This document shows positions 36,749-42,446 of a stretch of 42,446 bases of DNA, in pieces. A program made the translations under genes and the position numbers. Source of the stretch: Erythrobacter sp. ANT-B3C2 (GTDB taxonomy: Bacteria; Pseudomonadota; Alphaproteobacteria; Sphingomonadales; Sphingomonadaceae); NCBI GenBank assembly GCA_001683845.1, contig LXQI01000010.1:1-42446 (forward strand). The letters run 5' to 3'. A model generated the notes under the pieces. It searched no databases. It saw only the letters and a program-made list of their open reading frames with translations, and was not told the DNA's origin. Every line of letters begins with the position of its first letter. Position 1 is the stretch's first letter.

Positions 36749-37600
36749 CTATCGGACCAGCAGCACCGGCACGTGGATGGTGCGGATCATGGCCGTGGTG
36801 GTGCTGCCGACGATCAATGCGCGCAGCGGCGAATGCCCGTAGGCGCCCATCACCAGCAGCGCGCCCGGCGTCTGCGCCACGATGTCGGCGATCACCGCCT
36901 CCGGCTTGCCGTTCTGCAGGGTGGTGCGGACCTCGTGCCCGGCCTGCAACTGGCCGGCCGCACGGTCGAGCGCGCGGCGGTGCACCTCATTGTCGCTCTC
37001 GGCCATGACGATGTGCACGGGCATGCCGGTGAACAGTGGCGAGTTAAGCAGGCGTTCAAGCGCGCGGTCGGCTGGCTTGCTGGCATCATAGGCGAAAACG
37101 ACCGCTTTCGGGCGTTCGCCTTCCCGCGAGGCGATCAGGATCGGCCGGGCGCTTGCCCGCACCAGCCGCTCGATGGTGGAGCCGATGTGATCGGCGGCGA
37201 ATTCGTGGCTCTCGCCGCGCTTGCCCATGATCACCACCCGCGCATCCGCCTCGCGCTCGAGCACGGTTTCGATCACGCCGCCATGGCGGTGGAGCGTGCG
37301 CACCTCGGCAAGGCCGGCATCGCGCAGCCGCTGTTCTGCCGCCGCCAACAGCACGCGGCCGCGTTCCACCTGCAGCCGGGCGTCGCTTTCCTCCAGCCGG
37401 ACCAGCTCTTCCATCAGGCTGCTCTTCACGCCCAGCCCAATGGCGCCCGAAAGGTCGTTGCGCGCGGTTACCGCATCGCGCCGCTGGACCACGTGGAGCA
37501 GTTCCACCGGCAGGTCGAGCCGCTGCGCAGCCCAGGCGGCGAGATCGCAGACCTTGTGGGCATAGGCCGATGCGTCGATGCAGGCGAGGACGTGCTGGAT
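36749..37600 (-). CDS. Tandem universal stress protein, non-canonical start
   Basis: Two Usp domains. The second half has [19 protein letters not shown] and the ATP-binding end [22 protein letters not shown]; the first half has [25 protein letters not shown]. To begin at the normal first strand the protein must start at [19 protein letters not shown], where the codon at 37598-37600 is ATC, not ATG, with AGGAG seven bases upstream and an in-frame TGA at 37613-37615. The first canonical start is GTG at 37507, which would delete the first beta strand and helix. I give the 283-residue version from ATC as the likely ancestral extent; the real start is uncertain. Its first ~130 bases lie inside the sulP frame. 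Confidence 0.7.
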   Translation of the reverse strand: MQHVLACIDASAYAHKVCDLAAWAAQRLDLPVELLHVVQRRDAVTARNDLSGAIGLGVKSSLMEELVRLEESDARLQVERGRVLLAAAEQRLRDAGLAEVRTLHRHGGVIETVLEREADARVVIMGKRGESHEFAADHIGSTIERLVRASARPILIASREGERPKAVVFAYDASKPADRALERLLNSPLFTGMPVHIVMAESDNEVHRRALDRAAGQLQAGHEVRTTLQNGKPEAVIADIVAQTPGALLVMGAYGHSPLRALIVGSTTTAMIRTIHVPVLLVR

Positions 37601-39096
37601 GGGTTCTCTCCTTCAGTGACCGCCAGCGCTGCATCGGCGCCGGGCTTGTCGTGAACGGCGAAGCGGTCGACCATCGAGGCGCTCGCCTCGTTGAGGCCGA
37701 TGACCTCCACCTGCGTGCCTTCGCGGCGGAACTTCAGGATCGCCTTGTCGAGCGTGCCGACCGCCGAGATGTCCCAGAAATGGGCCTGTGACAAGTCGAT
37801 GACAACCCGATCGAGCACCTCCTTGAAGTCGAACGCATCGGCGAAACGCTCGGACGAGGCGAAGAACACCTGCCCCACGAGACGGTAGGTCCGGCTGTTG
37901 CCATCGGCCGAAAGCTCGCTGTCGACGGTGAACAGCCGCTTCACCTTGCTGGCGAAGAACAAGCCGGACAGGATCACGCCCGCCAGCACGCCCTGCGCGA
38001 GATCGTGAGTCCACACCGTAATGATCACCGTCGCCAGCATCACCACCGTCGATTGCCAGGGGTGGTGGCGAATGTCGCGGATAGAGCGCCAGCTGAAGGT
38101 GCCGATCGACACCATGATCATCACCGCCACCAGTGCCGCCATCGGGATAATCGCCACGATCGGCCCGAGAACGAGGATCAAGAACAGCAGGAATGCACCG
38201 GACACGAACGTCGACAGGCGGGTCGAGCCGCCGGACTTCACATTGATCACCGACTGGCCGATCATCGCGCATCCGCCCATGCCGCCAAGGAAGCCGGTCG
38301 CGAAATTGGCGATGCCCTGCCCCTTCATCTCGCGCTGCTTGTCCGACGGCGTGTCGGTCAGATCGTCGACGATCTGCGCGGTCATCATCGATTCGAGCAG
38401 GCCGACCGCCGCCATCGTCAGCGAATAGGGCAGGATGATCCGCAGCGTTTCCAGCGTGAACGGCACGTCCGGGATGAAGAAGGCGGGGAAGGCACTGGGC
38501 AGCTCGCCCATGTCCCCCACGGTGCGCACGTCGAAGCCGGTGTAGAACACCAATGCGGTCAGGATGGCGATGGCGATCAGAGGGGAGGGGATCGCCCTGG
38601 TTAGCCGCGGCAGCAGGTAGATAATCGCCAGCCCCGCCGCCACCAGCGCATAGGTCAGCACCGGAACGCCGATCAGCTCGGGCAGCTGGGCCATGAAGAT
38701 CAGGATCGCCAGCGCGTTGACGAAGCCGGTGATGACCGAGCGCGAGACATATTGCATCAGCAAATTGAGCCGCAGGAAGCCCGCGATCAGCTGGAGCACA
38801 CCCATCAGGATGGTGGCGGCGAACAAATACTCGACCCCGTGATCGCGCACCAGCGGCAGGATCAGCACGGCAATCGCAGCGGTGGCGGCCGAGATCATCC
38901 CGGGCCGCCCCCCCACCAGCGAGATGATCACCGCAATGGAGAACGAGGCATACAGCCCGACCCGAGGATCGACTCCGGCGATAATCGAAAAGCCGATCGC
39001 TTCGGGGATCAGCGCCAGCGCCACCACGATTCCGGCGAGGATGTCGTTGCGGGGATTGGAAAGCCATTCGCGTTTGAGCGAGGCGAGTGTCGGCAT
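37468..39096 (-). CDS. SulP family anion transporter with STAS domain
   Basis: 542 residues. The membrane part starts [22 protein letters not shown] and continues [21 protein letters not shown], the SulP signature region, with about 11-12 helices (including [22 protein letters not shown]). A C-terminal STAS domain follows ([21 protein letters not shown]). Homology to the family ends near [14 protein letters not shown] at about residue 494; the last ~48 residues are Ser/Pro/Arg-rich and are read in another frame over the start of the Usp gene, so the ancestral stop codon appears lost. The substrate may be sulfate or bicarbonate. A structured leader of about 200 bases precedes the gene. Confidence 0.88.
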   Translation of the reverse strand: MPTLASLKREWLSNPRNDILAGIVVALALIPEAIGFSIIAGVDPRVGLYASFSIAVIISLVGGRPGMISAATAAIAVLILPLVRDHGVEYLFAATILMGVLQLIAGFLRLNLLMQYVSRSVITGFVNALAILIFMAQLPELIGVPVLTYALVAAGLAIIYLLPRLTRAIPSPLIAIAILTALVFYTGFDVRTVGDMGELPSAFPAFFIPDVPFTLETLRIILPYSLTMAAVGLLESMMTAQIVDDLTDTPSDKQREMKGQGIANFATGFLGGMGGCAMIGQSVINVKSGGSTRLSTFVSGAFLLFLILVLGPIVAIIPMAALVAVMIMVSIGTFSWRSIRDIRHHPWQSTVVMLATVIITVWTHDLAQGVLAGVILSGLFFASKVKRLFTVDSELSADGNSRTYRLVGQVFFASSERFADAFDFKEVLDRVVIDLSQAHFWDISAVGTLDKAILKFRREGTQVEVIGLNEASASMVDRFAVHDKPGADAALAVTEGENPSSTSSPASTHRPMPTRSAISPPGLRSGSTCRWNCSTWSSGAMR

Positions 39097-39300
39097 GAGG
39101 ACAGACCCTGAAGATTGCGCTTGAAGCACGACAGCCGGTTGGCGCTCCTGAGAGAGGCGCGGTGGGAACGGCGGTCAGACGAGGTGCCAAAGGTTGTCCC
39201 GGGGATAGGCGCCGGGCCGAGCCACCCGGCAAAAAGCCGGATCCAGCGGATGGGTCGCCCCTAGAGCGGCTGCTCCCATGTTGCAAGTGCGAACAGGGTG
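39097..39300 (-). promoter_or_regulatory. Structured leader upstream of the SulP gene
   Basis: About 200 bases separate the SulP start from any other gene. They hold several stems: CCGGC/GCCGG with a 5-base A/T loop (39226-39240), CCCGG/CCGGG (39198-39216) and an imperfect GAGCGC/GCG-CTC hairpin at about 39150-39170. A long, GC-rich, foldable leader before a SulP gene in an alphaproteobacterium would suit the sul1 RNA motif, which is found upstream of sulfate-transporter genes in this class, but I cannot check its consensus here. Confidence 0.3.
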
Positions 39301-39333
39301 GAGGATGCGCGAGCGGCCGCTATGCTTTCCGGC

Positions 39334-40047
39334 ATGAGCATCATGTACGAGGAAATCGCCCGCCACCATGTCGGGATCGGAGAGCTGATCCTGCGCCGTC
39401 GGCGCCTGCGCTCGGACGGCGAGGACATCTGGGAGATCATGCTCGACGGCGGCTATCTGATGAGCAGCCAATTCGTGGAGGGCGAGATCGCAGTGGCACA
39501 GCTGGCGCTCGCCCGGCTCGCCGGAGCCGGGCTGCGGGTCGTGGTGGGTGGGCTGGGGCTCGGCTACACGGCGAAGGCGGTCCTCGACGATCGGCGGGTC
39601 GCGGCGCTCACCGTCGTCGAACTGGTGCCCGAGGTGATCGGATGGCTCCGCGACCGGCTGCTCCCGCTGGGTGCGGAGCTGTCGCAGGACCCGCGCTGCC
39701 AGCTGGTCGAAGGCGATTTTTTCGCGATGGCGGTGAGCGAAGCGGGCGCGGCAGGCACCCTGCCGGTCGGGCTCGATGCCATCCTGGTCGATATCGATCA
39801 TTCCACCCGGCACCTGATCGAGGCGGACAGCGGGAGGTTCTACACATCCGCTGCATTGAAGGCGCTGGCGAGCCACCTGCGGCCGCAGGGCGTCTTCGCG
39901 CTATGGTCCTCGGGAGCGGAAGATGCGGAGTTCGTGCAAGCCATGGGACAGGTGTTTGCCGACGTCCGCGCCGAACGGATCGAATTCGTGTCGCCCTATC
40001 GCGAGGAGCCGGCCTTCAACATCGTCTATCTGGGCACCGCGCCCTGA
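39334..40047 (+). CDS. Spermidine-synthase-like protein
   Basis: 237 residues with the SpeE methyltransferase-like fold. The nucleotide-binding glycine motif is VVVGGLGLGYTAKAVLDD at about residue 67, VVELVPEVIGWLRDR follows with the acidic residue, and a DAILVDIDHSTRHLI block aligns with the polyamine catalytic Asp region. It lacks the usual N-terminal strand domain and the GGGDG motif is altered, so it may be a methyltransferase or polyamine-like enzyme of different specificity rather than a true spermidine synthase. ATG at 39334 was taken; 39298 and 39322 are alternatives. Confidence 0.75.
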   Translation: MSIMYEEIARHHVGIGELILRRRRLRSDGEDIWEIMLDGGYLMSSQFVEGEIAVAQLALARLAGAGLRVVVGGLGLGYTAKAVLDDRRVAALTVVELVPEVIGWLRDRLLPLGAELSQDPRCQLVEGDFFAMAVSEAGAAGTLPVGLDAILVDIDHSTRHLIEADSGRFYTSAALKALASHLRPQGVFALWSSGAEDAEFVQAMGQVFADVRAERIEFVSPYREEPAFNIVYLGTAP

Positions 40048-40132
40048 TCGCGCACGGTTTGGGCCGGTCGGCCCGAACCGCGGCCGCAACCCGCCCCTTT
40101 CCAATCGGGTCCGCAGCGTTCACGGCGCCGCG

Positions 40133-41371
40133 ATGATCCCGTTCATCCGCGACAATGCCCGCTGGCTCGCGGGGGGCTTCCTGCTGACGCTGATCTCGTC
40201 CTTCGGGCAGACCTTCTTTATCGGCCTGTCGGGCAACGATCTGCGCGCCACTTTCGACCTGTCCGACGGCGCGTTCGGCCTGCTCTACATGGGTGCGACG
40301 ATCGCCAGCGCGCTCACCCTGCCATGGCTGGGCCGCACCCTCGACGTCATGCCGGGGTGGAAGGTGGTGCGCTTCTCCGTCCCCTGTCTGGCCGCCTCGT
40401 GCCTGCTGATGGCGCTGGCGCCCCACGTGCTGGTGCTGGCGCTGTCGCTCTATCTGCTGCGATTGTTCGGGCAGGGCATGATGACCCACATCGCGCTGAC
40501 CGAGACCGGGCGATGGTTCGTGGCGAATCGCGGCCGGGCAATGTCGCTGGTGGTGCCGGGGCACCAGCTGGGCGAGGCGCTGCTGCCCGTCGGCTTCGTG
40601 CTGCTGAGCGTTATCGTCGGTTGGCGGGGGGCGTGGGTGGGCGCCGCCTGCGTTGTGCTGTTTGTCGCCTACCCGGCGCTGCTGCAATTGCTGCGGGTGG
40701 AGCGGATGCCGCGGAGCCAGGATCTGCACGCCCGGCAGTCGAGTGGGCGCGACTGGACCCGCGGGGAGGTCGTGCGTGATCCCTATTTCTATCTGCTGCT
40801 GGTGGGGGTGCTTGCGCCGCCCTTCATCGGCACGACCATCTTCTTCCACCAGGGCCATTTGACCGAGCTGCGCGGCTATGACCCGCTGGCCTTTGCGGCC
40901 GCCTTCCCGCTGATGGCGGCCACGACGCTGGCGTTTGCGCTCGCCTGCGGGTGGCTGATCGATCGGTTCGGAGCCCTGCGGCTGCTCCCCTTCCTGCTGA
41001 TCCCACTGGCCTTTGCGAGCGCGGCGGTCGGCCTGCTCACCGCCACCTGGGGGATCTATGTCTTCATGGTCCTGTTCGGGATCAGCTATGGCGTGACCTC
41101 GACTCTGCTCGGAGCGCTGTGGCCCGAGATCTACGGCCTGGCCCATCTGGGCGCCATCCGCGCGATCATCGTTTCGGCGATGGTACTCGCCACGGCGATC
41201 GGCCCCGGCCTCACGGGCGCGCTCATCGACCTGGGCATCGCCTTGCCGCAGCAGCTGCTGTGGATGGGTGGTTGGTGCATCGCCGCCTCGCTGGCGCTGG
41301 CCGTGGCAGCGAAGGCCATCCGCCTGCGCACCGCCAGCGAAGCTGCGGGGGTACGGGCCGGCATGGCCTAG
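40133..41371 (+). CDS. MFS transporter
   Basis: 412 residues with about 12 helices. Early FLLTLISSFGQTFFIGLSG and DLSDGAFGLLYMGATIASAL, a central loop (RMPRSQDLHARQSSGRDWTR) between the two halves, then the second half with LIDRFGALRLLPFLLIP. Resembles monocarboxylate/oxalate-formate-like MFS permeases, but the substrate is not predictable. ATG at 40133. It follows the spermidine-synthase-like gene by 85 bases on the same strand. Confidence 0.88.
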   Translation: MIPFIRDNARWLAGGFLLTLISSFGQTFFIGLSGNDLRATFDLSDGAFGLLYMGATIASALTLPWLGRTLDVMPGWKVVRFSVPCLAASCLLMALAPHVLVLALSLYLLRLFGQGMMTHIALTETGRWFVANRGRAMSLVVPGHQLGEALLPVGFVLLSVIVGWRGAWVGAACVVLFVAYPALLQLLRVERMPRSQDLHARQSSGRDWTRGEVVRDPYFYLLLVGVLAPPFIGTTIFFHQGHLTELRGYDPLAFAAAFPLMAATTLAFALACGWLIDRFGALRLLPFLLIPLAFASAAVGLLTATWGIYVFMVLFGISYGVTSTLLGALWPEIYGLAHLGAIRAIIVSAMVLATAIGPGLTGALIDLGIALPQQLLWMGGWCIAASLALAVAAKAIRLRTASEAAGVRAGMA

Positions 41372-41419
41372 CCGTGCGTTTCGAACCGAGCATCCGGGCA
41401 TACCTGCATACGATGAGCT

Positions 41420-41899
41420 TCAGTCGGTAAGTCGCACTGGTCCCGGTCGGCGTTCGCGCAAGGCCGTGGTGTTTGCCGGATCGGGGTCCAGGTATAGCCG
41501 GTTCGGCCCTCCGCGCTGAACGGCAGGAGCACCGAGCGGCACCGATCCACGCCAGTGCAGCAAATAGAGGTCCAGCCGTTCGGTGCCGAGCCGCCTCAGA
41601 CTCGCTTTGCAAGCAATGGCGAGCCGCTTGCGCGAGGCGTTCTGCGGATAGGCCTTGCTGACCAGGAACAGCTCCTCCCGCCTGTCGCCCAGCGCCTCAC
41701 CGATGAGTATCTCGGCGGCAACACCGCCATACAATTCCGCGGTGTCGATGATCATCATGCCCAGCCGCACGCCTTCACGCAGCGCCGCGATCTCGTCGGC
41801 GCGCCGTTCGTGGCGCTCGCCCATCATCCAGGTGCCTTGTCCTTGCGCCGGGATTTCTTCGCCGCCGGGAAGCACTACGGTCGTCATCATCAAGTCCAT
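41420..41899 (-). pseudogene. 3'-truncated aldo/keto reductase gene
   Basis: Starting at ATG 41899 (or 41890), the 159-residue frame is a clear aldo/keto reductase for its first ~120 residues: IPAQGQGTWMMGE, LGMMIIDTAELYG (Asp and Tyr of the tetrad), LFLVSKAYPQN (Lys) and LDLYLLHWRGSVPL (His). Homology stops right after SVPL at about 41535; the last ~36 residues are unrelated and no AKR C-terminal half occurs in any frame downstream. An intact enzyme needs about 275 residues for the barrel, so this is probably inactive. It sits between a convergent MFS gene and the lower-GC region ending in an insertion sequence, so a deletion or rearrangement is likely. Confidence 0.7.
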
Positions 41900-42380
41900 T
41901 TTAATTGCGCCAACGTTCCAACGCGCCAACGGCCATTCAGCAGCAGGGTTGATGCTGGGGCGCCCCTCCATTGCGGCATGCCCTCGCTGAGGGAGAGCAG
42001 ACGCCGAAACGCTCCCTATGCTGCGAAGCCAGGATCGGGCAGCAATCGCCGGCATGTTGGTCGTTTCGCGTCACACCCGCTCACTGGAGGAATGGCGGCT
42101 TACTCCGACTCGTTACACGGGGGCCGCTAGTCCGCTGACAATGCATTCCTCTCAAAAAATTTCAGATGAATGGATGTCGGCTTCTGAGGCGTGGCGAGAG
42201 TGCTCTGAATGTCCGACTGTGGGTCGTGTGCCGACAGGCAGCTCTTAGAACAACGAGGCAGAAGCTGGCAGTCCTCCTCCGGTGATCGCTTGATGATGCG
42301 GGAAGTTCTGGAAGCGGGTTGTTAGTTCTCGGTCCGCTTCTAGGCAGCCAACCCGCAGAAGCGGATGTTCACCAAGGCTA
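41900..42380. other. Lower-GC noncoding region
   Basis: No gene that I can support lies here. The short open frame at 42018-42248 has composition unlike the neighbours and no recognisable motif. GC content between about 42080 and 42300 is visibly lower than in the rest of the window. An inverted repeat, TCCGCTTCT (42333-42341) with AGAAGCGGA (42357-42365), lies just before the insertion-sequence edge. The stretch looks like a junction of acquired or rearranged DNA. Confidence 0.4.
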
Positions 42381-42446
42381 GGGTCAGGACTCATTGATCA
42401 CAGCCAGTAACATACGGTTGCGGCGATGGAGATGGCAGACATGAAG
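42381..42446 (-). mobile_element. Edge of an IS5-like insertion sequence (runs off the window)
   Basis: The terminal repeat appears to begin at 42381 (GGGTCAGGACTCATTGATC). Immediately inside, on the minus strand, the last codons of a transposase are visible: a frame ending at the TGA at 42398-42400 reads FMSAISIAATVCYWL. This FMSAI-x-x-A-x-x-x-WL ending is characteristic of IS5-family DDE transposases common in sphingomonads. CTA just outside the repeat fits the short TA-containing target duplications of that family. The rest of the element and the other repeat are outside the window. Confidence 0.65.
42398..42446 (-). CDS. IS5-like transposase, C-terminal fragment (5' end outside window)
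   Basis: Only the last 15 codons and the stop are in the window. The sequence FMSAISIAATVCYWL matches the hydrophobic C-terminal end of IS5-family transposases. No catalytic residues can be seen, so whether the element is intact is unknown. Confidence 0.6.
   Translation of the reverse strand, partial: FMSAISIAATVCYWL

Noticed and set aside
42018-42248. Small 76-codon frame near the right end
   Set aside because: No ribosome binding site or recognisable motif, and it lies in a low-GC noncoding stretch.

Overview
The window is a GC-rich stretch of an alphaproteobacterial chromosome, most likely Sphingomonadales and probably Erythrobacteraceae or a close relative. This placement rests on codon use, on protein sequences typical of that group (ilvB-ilvH-ilvC-yceI-leuA on one strand, DUF418 and DUF481 proteins, a stand-alone AHH nuclease) and on exported enzymes with Tat signals. 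I ran no database search, so the taxonomy is inference. I see no rRNA, tRNA, CRISPR array, phage or plasmid replication gene.

Left third (1-16.8 kb), mostly housekeeping. A gene tail and an AHH-type nuclease are followed by the minus-strand branched-chain amino acid genes miaA, ilvB, ilvH, ilvC, a YceI protein, the remnant of a small I78-type inhibitor gene, and leuA. serB lies head-to-head with miaA. Then come a DUF418 membrane protein and purL (minus), and a plus-strand run of xseB, ispA, a small lipoprotein, coaD, a cyclophilin and queA.

Middle (17-27 kb), accessory genes. There is an unrecognised membrane-anchored protein, a stand-alone BLUF blue-light sensor, a UGT-type glycosyltransferase, an ABC-2 exporter pair and a DUF481 outer-membrane protein. 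Next is a decayed AraD1/GguC gene, followed by an L-arabinose/D-galactose 1-dehydrogenase. The glutathione-dependent formaldehyde oxidation pair follows (class III alcohol dehydrogenase plus S-formylglutathione hydrolase).

Sugar locus (27.4-36.6 kb), the most interesting part. Eight plus-strand genes, many with 1-4 base overlaps, encode an exported hydroxypyruvate-isomerase-like TIM barrel, an exported DUF1080 (3-keto-disaccharide hydrolase type) protein, a Tat-exported 'gluconate 2-dehydrogenase subunit 3' protein, a Tat-exported epimerase-like TIM barrel, a GMC flavoprotein, a Gfo/Idh/MocA oxidoreductase, a cytosolic TIM-barrel isomerase and an NHS-type MFS permease. A convergent exported ThuA protein follows. 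My reading is a pathway that oxidises glycosides at C3 in the periplasm, splits the 3-keto-glycoside there, imports the product and processes it in the cytosol. The substrate cannot be read from the sequence.

Right end (36.7-42.4 kb). A tandem universal stress protein gene has its expected 5' end inside the end of a SulP transporter gene and no canonical start codon at the expected place. Then come a spermidine-synthase-like protein, an MFS permease, a 3'-truncated aldo/keto reductase, a lower-GC noncoding stretch and the edge of an IS5-like insertion sequence that runs out of the window.
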